From Przewalskia tangutica (Eukaryota > Streptophyta > Magnoliopsida > Solanales > Solanaceae), in the NCBI GenBank assembly GCA_029844215.1, contig CM056725.1, positions 56,705,609 to 56,769,608 on the forward strand: a stretch of DNA of 64,000 bases. The letters run 5' to 3'. The translations under genes were made by a program, and so were the position numbers. Position 1 is the stretch's first letter. Every line of letters starts with the position of its first letter. Positions 54,601 to 64,000 of the stretch are shown here, piece after piece. A model generated the notes under the pieces. It had not been told where the DNA came from. It saw only the letters and a program-made list of their open reading frames with translations, and ran no database searches.

Positions 54601-57600
54601 TGTCACGACCCGACCCCGGGACCGCGACTGGTGCCCTACCTGGGAACCCTTACAGGTACACATAAGAGAAAATCAGCGGAACATACATGAAACTTATAAA
54701 ATAGAACAACAGAAGTAAAACAACAGGTTAGCCGATAGGGCTACCTTCCTGGACATACATATATACAACCGAAGCAGTTGCCTCCTTTTCTTTACAAATC
54801 GACCCACATATGTGACTACAGACCTCTAAGAGTTCTAACATAACAACGTGGCGGGACAGGGCCCCGCCATACCACGAATATACATGAATCTACTACCTCG
54901 GGAAACTGCACCAAGAGATAAGCCTCCGAGCAAATGGAGCTTTCTCAAAATCGAATCGAGATCCTAAGAGCAAGGATCGCCAACCTGGTACCTAAAACTG
55001 CGGGCATGACGCAGCCCCGGAGGGGTCGATCTAACAGTACCGAATATAGAATGAAATAACGTCTGATAAGCGGATCATAATCGTACAAAAGAATGACAAG
55101 GACAAGTATAAAAATACATACCGGATCTGCCGTGTCATTACCACTTATGAACTTAATCGCACCTTATTATCTTTTTCATTCTCTATAAAAACTATAGCCA
55201 CATTCTTACGCATACGATTAGGAAAAATCATTAAGTTCATTACCATATAACTTACTTATCTTTCATAAGTATAATCCGCCTGTAAGGAGGGGCACCTATA
55301 CTACCCGCCCGATCTAGACGCGATCAAGGTCACATAGTGCGCGTAAAGGTATCTTGCCGCCCAATCACGGGTCGATAACGCCATCTAGTGCGCGTGAAGG
55401 TATCGCCCGCCCATCTCGGGTCGATAATGTCATATAGTCGCGTAAGGTATCCGCATGGCCCATCTCGGGTCGATAATGTCATATAGTGCGCGTAAAGGTA
55501 TCTTGCCGGCCCATTCTGCGGGTCGATAATGTCATATAGTGCGCGTGAGGTATCTTTGCCGGCCCATCTCGGGTCGATAATGTCATATAGTGCGCGTAAA
55601 GGTATACCGCCGGCCCATCTCGGGTCGATAATGTCATATAGTTCGCGCGTGGGTATCTGCCGGCCCGTCTCGGGTCGATAATGTCATATAAAACCCGAAT
55701 TTAACCCAACGTACTATGCACCTCTACTCTTTAGAAAAAGACTCTTTTTCAAACAAAACTTCCGGATACTAACAACCGTAGTATCAAGTCATTTCTACCT
55801 TCGTGACAAGTCACACTACCTTTTAGAAATACAATTAGAACTCTAAATCAAGTGACTTCTTACTTAAAAACCTTAAGTAATTGGTACCTTTAAAACAATT
55901 TGCCCTTCTTTATTTCAAAACATTCTTTGCTTACATTAGAGAAACCCATTCTCTTAACCTTCCATAAAGTTATTATAACCAACTTCCCATAAAGCCGTCA
56001 TACTAACTTTATGCCTTAAACTAATTCATTCTTTTTATAACCAAGAGACTTATACTTTCAAATCAAATCACATAGCTTTCAAAATACTTCAAGTCTCTTA
56101 ACCTTTAAGAAAACAAGTTTCAAGTCTTAAAAACTCCATACGTAAACTCTTTTAAATTAAGTAACATATACTTTGGTGCGTTGTGAATAAGTTATACTTA
56201 TATATAACGATCTTATTCAAGTAGCCATGATCTAGAAAATGTAATACAATTTTGTCTTATCTTAGCTTCTATGCAGATGGAGAATTCTACTTGTTTTAAC
56301 ATAATTAATTGTCATTACATTTTCCTTTATTAACGTTGCAATGGCTTGTTCGTTACTTATTCTCATTCGTGCCGTAAATTTGTCAAGTCAACTCGACTCC
56401 AAATACTTCCTAACGACTCTTACCAACATCCCCCATAAGACTTGGTAAGGACTTAGGATTTCTTAGACGTAGCTTTTACATAGAGTAATTCAACATAACT
56501 ACCTCTTAACTTCTAAGAGTAACAGGAAACATGAAATGATACCACAGGTATATTCCATACATAGAATCATGCCAAAGGAAGGAAGAGGTTCACATACCTC
56601 GCGACGATTATCGACAAGTAGCAAAATGCTCCAAAGTACTTCAATCTTGATAGCAAATCCATCCTTCAAGTAGGATACGCTACACTTAGTACTTCAACCT
56701 ATAATGGTCACAATATGTCCATTAACCTCTCACTTCTAACGTAGAATTATTCTAAGTGCTAAGTCACTAATTCTACGGAAAATCGGACAGCACCTCCTTT
56801 GTTTCTACTTACTTTGCCACCTTTTTCAAGGCCGAAATACAATAACCAAACATCCCCAATTGGCTCACAATTTCTATAAGGTACTCCAATACAAATGACT
56901 AACTAAACAGCCCCAATTGGCTCACAATTTAGAAAGTAGTCCAATACAATGAAAAACAAACTAAAAAGTCCAAATTCGGCCACCTTGAGTTCAACCTTAC
57001 CAATTCTTATTAAATTTCCATTTCAATCCAAATTGGTAGCATAACATGATATCAAGTCGTATTTGATTATAACAATCCATAATCTCTAAGTAGGTAACAT
57101 GCGACGATTTCTAATAACGACTAAATTGAAATCCAACTTAACAAGGCTTATATTACATTCGGTTCCAATGCTACCATCAATCCACAATCCTTATAAACTT
57201 CTACTAATCAACTTCATGCTAGCAACATTTAAAGCTAACAACAACAATTATAAACATAATCTTGTAACACTATAAAAGACAAGGTGATACCTCAATGAAT
57301 CTTAATCCAAATCCAATCCGAGGTCGCTCCTTAGTAGTTTAAAGTCTCTCCAAGACACTTCAATCCGCTTGTTGAGACTCTTAGAACAACACCAACAATT
57401 ATCCTTTAAATCTCCAACAAAACCTAGAAAAGCCATTAGGTTTTCACCTTGCGACTAATACGAAAACTCTCTTTTTCCGGGATTTTTCTATTGAGATATA
57501 CTTACATAACACTCATGAACCTTGGTTTAAAGTGGGGGAATTATTGGACAACAAACAAATATTTTCTTTTCTTCTTGTTGGCAAAGCCGAGAGCTCTTGC

Positions 57601-58006
57601 TCATGGTTCTCCAATTTTTTGTGATATTTTGCTAAGTGTTAAGCCCTCTCTTGCTACTAGTAGTATAATAAAGGGACATGGAGGGTTAAGATGTAACCAA
57701 ATGGGTGGTTAGGATAAGCTCTACTTAAATATCAAGACTAATTGACCTTTGACTTAGTCAACATTCTCATGCCACAACTTGCAAGACCTTAGTCATCCAA
57801 GACTTATGGTAAATGACCATATTGGCCATGCCTAAATTCGATCAAGGCATCATAAGGGGGGTGACACGTGTCGCCCTCCCATTCGTCATAATAATACGTT
57901 TCCCGAAAATTTCATAATTCCGATAAATTTACAAGCCTCAAATCTTAACACTTATGAGTTCTTACGTACGTTCTTAAAACATATCCTGTAAATACGGGGT
58001 GTAACA
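54601..58006 (-). mobile_element. Element L, 3' LTR (minus strand)
   Basis: Complete 3406-bp LTR, left end TGTCACGACCCG, right end TGTTACACCCCGTATTTACA (complement). It is nearly identical to the right LTR (3409 bp), so insertion looks recent. It has GACACGTGTC (57863-57872), donor-like site 2 (near 56605) and the conserved block (56190-56370). The first part of the LTR is F-like while the later part is E-like, suggesting a recombinant. Confidence 0.93.
55260..55690 (-). repeat. ~50-bp minisatellite in L 3' LTR, ~8 units
   Basis: Units with GGGTCGATAATGTCATATAG, then GTGCGCGTAAAGGTATC and TTGCCGGCCCATCTC. Small GC-step losses vary from unit to unit. The sister array is 59590-60000. Confidence 0.9.
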
Positions 58007-58020
58007 TTCTTCCCCCCTTA
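58007..58020 (-). promoter_or_regulatory. Polypurine tract of element L
   Basis: The complement reads TAAGGGGGGAAGAA, adjacent to the LTR start TGTTACACC. Confidence 0.9.
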
Positions 58021-58812
58021 GAAACATTCGTCCCCGAATGTTCTTTCGGAGTCAATCTTTATAATTAGCGACATAGTTTCCTTTCACAACCCCGACATAC
58101 CAATAATGCCACACATGGCCCTAATACCTCGCACACGCACATCCGTCCATCATAAGCCCAAAAGAGATTACCTTTTCGTACTTCTAACTCCTTCTAACAT
58201 ACATACGTAACTTCCATACCAATTTTGGCCTCTAATATTTGGAGTCACTCTATAAAACAAAATAAGGCCATTTCCGGCTTTCACGACCTGGTTCCGGTGG
58301 AACGCGTCCACGAACCCGTAAAACAATTAACTAGACTTGGGCCTTGTACCCTCGTGACCCTGTCACGTAGCGGAACTGCTACCAACTGATCCTACTCCAT
58401 TTCAGGCTATGGGGCGAACCGTAACAGGTACACACCCCGTCCCGCCATCGCACTTAACTCTTATCCTTGGTCCATAATAAATCTTTCTACCCGAGAAGAC
58501 CTTGGCGAGAATTCATTAAGCTTTCATACCTTCCCGGTATCTAGTTAGTCTTTACCAACTCCTGGTAATCTAAAATCATTCTAGGCAACACGCGTCTGAC
58601 CCTCATACATAACTCCGTATAGCTGTATGTCACAATACCAACTATACTATAATCATTACCAACCCGATACGCATCACATAATCCTTCCGGTCATCGCCTT
58701 TCGTAGTAATTAACATAACTCGTTAGGGAAAGACGACCCTAACAACACAGCTCTATGGCACGATCTCAGAGTGAGAAGAATGGAAACCAATCCTAAATGT
58801 CCTGCAGCCTCC

Positions 58813-58848
58813 TGATTATAGATGTGGTGCACAACACACCGATAATCA
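58813..58848 (-). other. Leader hairpin with GTGCAC loop, element L
   Basis: TGATTAT (58813-58819) and ATAATCA (58842-58848), with GTGCAC in the loop. It is retained although gag is gone, which supports a role in cis. Confidence 0.65.
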
Positions 58849-58893
58849 AGACTCTACTTAGACGATGCTGTAGACACTTTCCGAGGACTAATC

Positions 58894-58904
58894 GCTCGAT
58901 ACCA
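58894..58904 (-). promoter_or_regulatory. Primer-binding site of element L (1 base short)
   Basis: The complement reads TGGTATCGAGC, with one base missing from TGGTATCAGAGC, as in F. Confidence 0.8.
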
Positions 58905-58908
58905 CTTT

Positions 58909-61900
58909 TGTCACGACCAGGCCGGAATGCGGCGGTGCCCTACACAGGCACCTTACAGTACACATCAGAGAAAATCAGCGGAACATACATGAAACTTATA
59001 AAATAGAACAACAGAAGTAAAACAACAGGTTAGCCGATAGGGCTACCTTCCTGGACATACATATATACAAAAAGCGGTTGCCTCCTTTTCTTTACAAAGC
59101 GACCCACATATGTGACTGAGACCTCTAAGAGTTCTAACATAACAACCGTGGCGGGACAGGGCCCGCCATACCACGAATATACATGAATCTACTACCTCGT
59201 GGAAAACCGTACCAAGAGATAAGCCTCCGAGCAAATGGAGCTTTCTCAAAAATCAATCGAGATCCTAAGAGCAAGGATCGCCAACTGGTACCTAAAACTG
59301 CGGGCATGAACGCAGCCCGAAGGGCCGATAACAACAGTGCGAATATAGAACGTAAATAACGTCTGATAAGCGGATCATAATCATAAAAGAATGACAAGGA
59401 CAAGTATAAAAATACATACGGATCTCGCCGTGTCATTACCACTTATGAACTTAATCGCACCTTATTATCTTTTTCATTCTCTATAAAAACTATAGCCACA
59501 TTCTTACGCATACGATTAGGAAAAATCATTAAGTTCATTACCATATAACTTACTTATCTTTCATAAGTATAATCCGGCCTGTAAGGAGGGGCACCTATCT
59601 TACGCCCGATCTAGACGCGATCAAGGTCACATAGTGCGCGTGAGGTATCTTGCCGGCCCAATCTCGGGTCGATAACGCCATCTAGTCCGCCTGAGGTATA
59701 CTGCCGGCCCATCTCGGGTCGATAATGTCATATAGTCGCGCGTAAAGGTATCTTGCCGGCCCGTCTCGGGTCGATAATGTCATATAGTGCGCGTAAGGTA
59801 TCTTGCGGCCCATTCTGGGTCGATAATGTCATATAGTGCGCGTAAATGTATCTTTGCCCGGCCCATCTCTGGGTCGATAATGTCATATAGTCTGCCCGTA
59901 AAGGTATACTGCCCGGCCCATCTCTGGGTCGATAATGTCATATAGTCTGCCCGTAAAGGTATACTGCCCGGCCCATCTCTGGGTCGATAATGTCATATAA
60001 AACCCGGGAATTTAACCCAACGTACTACGCACCTCTACTCCTTTAGAAAAAAGACTCTTTTTCAAACAAAACTTCCCAGATACTAACAACCGTAGTATCA
60101 AGTCATTTCTACCTTTCAGGACAAGTCACACTACCTTTTTAGAAATACAATTAGAACTTCTAAATCAAGTGACTTACTTAAAAACCTTAAGCAATTGGTA
60201 CCTTTAAAACAATTTGCCTTCTTTATTTCAAAACATTCTTTGCTTACATTAGAAAACCATTCTCTTAACCTTCCATAAAGTTATTATAACCAACTTCCCA
60301 TAAAGCCGTCATACTAACTTTATGCCTTAAACTAATTCATTCTTTTTATAACCAAGAGACTTATACTTTCAAATCAAATCACATAGCTTTCAAAATACTT
60401 CAAGTCTCTTAACTTTTAAGAAAACAAGTTTCAAGTCTTAAAAACTCCATACGTAAACTCTTTTAAATTAAGTAACATATACTTTGGTGCGTTGTGAATA
60501 AGTTATACTTATATATAACGATCTTATTCAAGTAGCCATGATCTAGAAAATGTAATACAATTTTGTCTTATCTTAGCTTCTATGCAGATGGAGAATTCTA
60601 CTTGTTTTAACATAATTAATTGTCATTACATTTTCCTTTATTAACGCCGCAATGGCTTGTTCGTTACTTATTCTCATTAAATCAGTAAATTTGCCAAGTC
60701 AACTTGACTCCAAGTACTTCCTAACGACTCTTACCAACATCCCCCATAAGACTTGGTAAGGACTTAGGATTTCTTAGACGTAGCTTTTACATAGAGTAAT
60801 TCAACATAACTACCTCTTAACTTCTAAGAGTAACAGGAAACATGAAATGATACCACAGGTATATTCCATACATAGAATCATGCCAAAGGAAGGAAGAGGT
60901 TCACATACCTCGCGACGATTATCGACAAGTAGCAAAATGCTCCAAAGTACTTCAATCTTGATAGCAAATCCATCCTTCAAGTAGGATACGCTACACTTAG
61001 TACTTCAACCTATAATGGTCACAATATGTCCATTAACCTCTCACTTCTAACGTATAATTATACGAAGTGATAAGTCACTAATTCTACGGAAAATCTCACA
61101 GAACCTCCTTTGTGTCTACTTACGTTGCCACCTTTTCAAGGCGAAATACAATAACCAAACAGCCCCAATTGGCTCACAATTTCTATAAGGTACTCAATAC
61201 AAATGACTAACTAAATGCCCAATTGGCTCACAATTTAGAAAGTAGTCCAATACAATGAAAAACAAACTAAAAAGTCCAAATTCGACCACCTTGAGTTCAA
61301 CCTTACCAATTCTTATTAAATTTCCATTTCAATCCAAATTGGTAGCATAACATGATATCAAGTCGTATTTGATTATAACAATCCATAATCTCTAAGTAGG
61401 TAACATGCGACGATTTCTAATAACGACTAAATTGAAATCCAACTTAACAAGGCTTATATTACATTCCGGATTTCCAATGCTACCATCAATCCACAATCCT
61501 TATAAACTTCTACTAATCAACTTCATGCTAGCAACATTTAAAGCTAACAACAACAATTATAAACATAATCTTGTAACACTATAAAAGACAAGGTGATACC
61601 TCAATGAATCTTAATCCAAATCCAATCCGAGGTCGCTCCTTAGTAGTTTAAAGTCTCTCCAAGACACTTCAATCCGCTTGTTGAGACTCTTAGAACAACA
61701 CCAACAATTATCCTTCAAATCTCCAACAAAACCTAGAAAAGCCATTAGGTTTTCACCTTGCGACTAATACGAAAACTCTTTTTTTTCCGGGATTTTTCTA
61801 TTGATATATACTTACATAACACTCATGAACCTTGGTTTAAAGTGGGGGAATTATTGGACAACAAACAAATATTTTCTTTTCTTCTTGTTGGCAAAGCCGA

Positions 61901-62317
61901 GAGCTCTTGCTCATGGTTCTCCAATTTTTTTGTGATATTTTGCTAAGTGTTAAGCCCTCTCTTGCTACTAGTAGTATAATAAAGGGACATGGAGGGTTAA
62001 GATGTAACCAAATGGGTGGTTAGGATAAGCTCTACTTAAATATCAAGACTAATTGACCTTTGACTTAGTCAACATTCTCATGCCACAACTTGCAAGACCT
62101 TAGTCATCCAAGACTTATGGTAAATGACCATATTGGCCATGCCTAAATTCGACCAAGGCATCATAAGGGGGGTGACACGTGTCGCCCTCCCATTCGTCAT
62201 AATAATACGTTTCCCGAAAATTTCATAATTCCGATAAATTTACAAGCCTCAAATCTTAACACTTATGAGTTCTTACGTACGTTCTTAAAACATATCCTGT
62301 AAATACGGGGTGTAACA
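58909..62317 (-). mobile_element. Element L, 5' LTR (minus strand)
   Basis: Complete 3409-bp LTR with left end TGTCACGACCAG and right end TGTTACACC (complement), followed by TSD GAGTC. Sequence and order are as in the left LTR. The left 40 bp are GC-poor compared with the sister (GACCAGGCCGGAATGCGGCG for GACCCGACCCCGGGACCGCG), a cluster of differences unlike the rest of the LTR. Confidence 0.93.
59590..60000 (-). repeat. ~50-bp minisatellite in L 5' LTR, ~8 units
   Basis: The same array as 55260-55690. The last two units read TCTGCCCGTAAAGGTATACT and GCCCGGCCCATCTCTGGGTC in full and identically, while the others show GCGCG for CTGCCCG and CTCGGGTC for CTCTGGGTC. Confidence 0.9.
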
Positions 62318-62322
62318 GAGTC

Positions 62323-62496
62323 CAACTTATAACACAGCTCTAAGGCACGATCTCGAAGTGAGAAGAATGGAAACCAATCCTAAATATCCTGCAGCCTCCT
62401 GATTATAGATGTGGTGCACAACACACCGATAATCAAGACTCTACTAGACACGGTCTGTAGACACTTTCCAAGGACTAACTGCTCTGATACCACTTT
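62323..62496 (-). other. Element K leader (right part)
   Basis: The K leader continued after L: CAACTTATAACACAGCTC, hairpin TGATTAT (62400-62406)/ATAATCA (62429-62435) with GTGCAC (62414-62419), and primer-binding site TGGTATCAGAGC (complement) at 62481-62492. The CTGCAG/GACATTTAGG-like string (complement near 62390) is a possible splice acceptor. Confidence 0.8.
62481..62492 (-). promoter_or_regulatory. Primer-binding site of element K
   Basis: The complement reads TGGTATCAGAGC, 4 bp from the LTR boundary at 62497. Confidence 0.9.
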
Positions 62497-64000
62497 TGTC
62501 ACGACCTGACCACGGGCCCGCGACTGGTGCCTTACCCCGGGCACCCTAGTGATACAACATCAGAGAAAAACCAGCGGAAATAAAACATACAGATATGAAA
62601 CAAGATAAAAGAAAACAGGCTAACCAAAACGGTTGCCTTTTTGCATATATATACAGAAATTTGAACAGTTACATCATTTACAACCCTGCCCACAACAGTA
62701 CTACAGACCTCTAAGAGTGTAACAACAACTATGACGGGACAGGGCCCCGCCATACCCCTGAATGTACAAGAACCTACAACTCAGGGAAACATACCAAAAG
62801 ATAAGCCTCCGGAGAAACGGAGCTTCCCAATACGTTGGCTGTGATCCTATGAGCGAGGATCAACAAACGATGTACATATACCTGCGGCATGAACACGGCC
62901 CCGAAGGAGGTCGATAACAGTACCAAGTATGTGGCCCGAAAATCAGAAATGAAATCATAGTAGTCTATATAAAGCAGAGACATATATGATAACCAAACTA
63001 CGATCATAATATGTAGCGATCCGCTAAGTCGTGACTCACGCCCTCAAAGTTATCACTCAAATATAACTATGGGTCTCATGCCCGCAACATCAATCATGCC
63101 CGTGGAACACCTTCCGGCTGCCGGCAATCTACGATAACCACACCAAGGAGTACACATGAACACGTGTCCCACTGTGTCCTAAAAACCGTGACGGCAAGTC
63201 TGAAGGCTAACTACTGGATACCAAAGCGCATCATCAATCGACCGGCAAGTACGAAGCCAACTACGGATACCAAAGTCGTACCAACAAATCTATATAACCA
63301 TACCACGGCGACCCGAGCAAGTACGAAGCCAACTACCGATACTACTGCGCCACGTAGGTGGCGGAGCAGTATCGAAGACTAACTACCGGATACCGCGGAA
63401 TCACGAAACTTCATCACAAAACTAAACGGGGCAAGTAAGGCTAACTACGGTACCAAGCCGAATCACCACGACCTCGGGCAATCGAGAGCCAACTACGGAT
63501 ACCAAGCGAATCGGAAACCTCATGGAGAGCTAGTCCATGGAATAATAATCACGTAGCGTGCGTGGAATGCTCGCCACCGCCGACGCCCAAGTAAGATCAT
63601 AACAAATCAGCCGGCCCTCGTGAGACGCGGTGGTATAGAATACAATACTAGCACGACAAGGCTATCACATGCAAACATAGGCAAGTTACACACAACTCAA
63701 GGTACTTTCATTTTATGCCAAAGTCGTGTTTTAACCCCAAAGTACTACGACGTTAAATTCTTTTAAAAGATTCATTTCTTTTACAAAGGTCACCCGATGC
63801 CCGTATTATCAAAATAGAGTGACTAACATTTTAAGTAAACCAAAACAACTTCCATACTTTCCTTTTTAAACCAAATTAAGACAATACTATGCCTTCTTTT
63901 TAGACCAAAACACTTATCCTTTTAAAGTCAAGTTACCATTTTAAAACTAATGATAAAACCATTCTTTTGTTTTCATAAAGTCGTTATAACTAACTTCCCA
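62497..64000 (-). mobile_element. Element K, 5' LTR (right end outside window)
   Basis: Begins TGTCACGACCTGACCACGGG at 62497 and matches the K 3' LTR from 48854 onward to the window edge, which falls inside the CATAAAG/GTTATAAC hairpin. About 1.9 kb more is expected to the right. Differences from the 3' LTR are mostly short GC-step changes in the minisatellite (63180-63510). Confidence 0.9.
63180..63510 (-). repeat. B-type minisatellite in K 5' LTR
   Basis: The same inverted units as 49540-49870 (AAGCCAACTACGGATACCAA). Order is kept, with small changes at CCGG and CAG steps. Confidence 0.8.

Larger units (their letters stand above)
58007..58908 (-). mobile_element. Element L, 902-bp internal region without gag
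   Basis: Read on the minus strand: primer-binding site (58894-58904), leader with hairpin (58813-58848), a GAGCTGTGTT-like string (near 58750), then directly a 3' tract (about 58021-58740) and polypurine tract (58007-58020). No gag or pol trace is visible. With TSDs and two near-identical LTRs, L moved despite having no coding capacity, so it must have used proteins from elsewhere. It resembles LARD-type elements, but its interior is much shorter than the LTRs. Confidence 0.85.

Noticed and set aside
57449..57712. 87-codon frame beginning MRLIRKLSFSG, with a near copy at 61758
   Set aside because: It lies in the promoter/leader part of both L LTRs on the opposite strand. The second copy is shifted to a shorter frame by a one-base difference, so it is not a maintained gene.
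1..64000. Integrated pararetrovirus or other virus
   Set aside because: No movement protein, coat protein or virus-type reverse transcriptase is seen. LTRs with TSDs, tRNA primer sites and polypurine tracts show LTR retrotransposons.
1..64000. Host genes or a new defence-like gene system
   Set aside because: Every stretch is accounted for by LTR, leader, gag/pol relic or 3' tract. No exon-like frame with recognisable host homology remains. The novelty lies in the cis elements and element architecture.

Overview
The window looks like plant nuclear heterochromatin built entirely from long terminal repeat (LTR) retrotransposons of the Ty3/Gypsy (Metaviridae) type, inserted one inside another. 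I see no host gene, tRNA, rRNA or CRISPR array. The evidence is TG...CA LTRs of about 3.2 to 3.9 kb, primer-binding sites matching the 3' end of initiator tRNA-Met, polypurine tracts, decayed gag genes with CCHC zinc knuckles, one decayed gag-pol, and 5-bp target-site duplications (TSDs). The aspartic protease signature DPGS and the reverse transcriptase lead-in SIPPYRM resemble Tekay/Del-like elements common in Solanaceae. A flowering plant, perhaps a nightshade, is my best guess, but the species cannot be fixed from this sequence.

Layout (letters are mine). The oldest unit is D, a minus-strand gag-pol element (22799-25476). Its reverse transcriptase was broken by M (+, LTR tail 20986-22798), M was hit by N (+, LTR tail 20538-20985), and N by B (+, 8190-20537). 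B holds A (+, 1-8189) in its 5' LTR and solo LTR C (+, 12738-15951) in its gag. On the other side, the LTR of D was broken by E (+, 25477-26305 and 38174-41245). E holds F (+, 26306-38168), whose 5' LTR carries solo LTR G (-, 28679-32036). E was also hit by H (-, LTR tail 41246-42384), H by I (+, LTR head 42385-43389), I by J (+, 43390-48853), J by K (-, 48854-64000), and K by L (-, 54601-62317). The chain D>E>H>I>J>K>L is seven levels deep. The matching outer halves of A, B, N and M lie left of the window, and those of K, J, I, H, E and D lie right of it.

A, B, F, J and K share an unusual plan: LTRs longer than the internal part (about 1.8 to 2.5 kb), one gag-only reading frame, and a non-coding 3' tract. 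In B, F and J the gag frame ends in the same peptide (GSSQF, then stop) just before where D continues into protease. This fits the class called TR-GAG (terminal-repeat retrotransposons with a GAG domain), which would depend on a D-like partner for protease, reverse transcriptase and integrase. L has lost gag as well and keeps only leader, 3' tract and LTRs (902-bp interior).

The most interesting non-protein signals are conserved cis elements. They include a hairpin after the primer-binding site whose loop carries the palindrome GTGCAC, with a compensatory base-pair change in D. A ~200-bp LTR block is conserved across otherwise diverged families. Two splice-donor-like sites recur in the LTRs, a G-box/ABRE palindrome lies upstream of the TATA box, and each family carries its own minisatellite at the same LTR position. 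Many differences between sister copies fall in short CNG/CG motifs, which may be consensus error in methylated DNA rather than true mutation.
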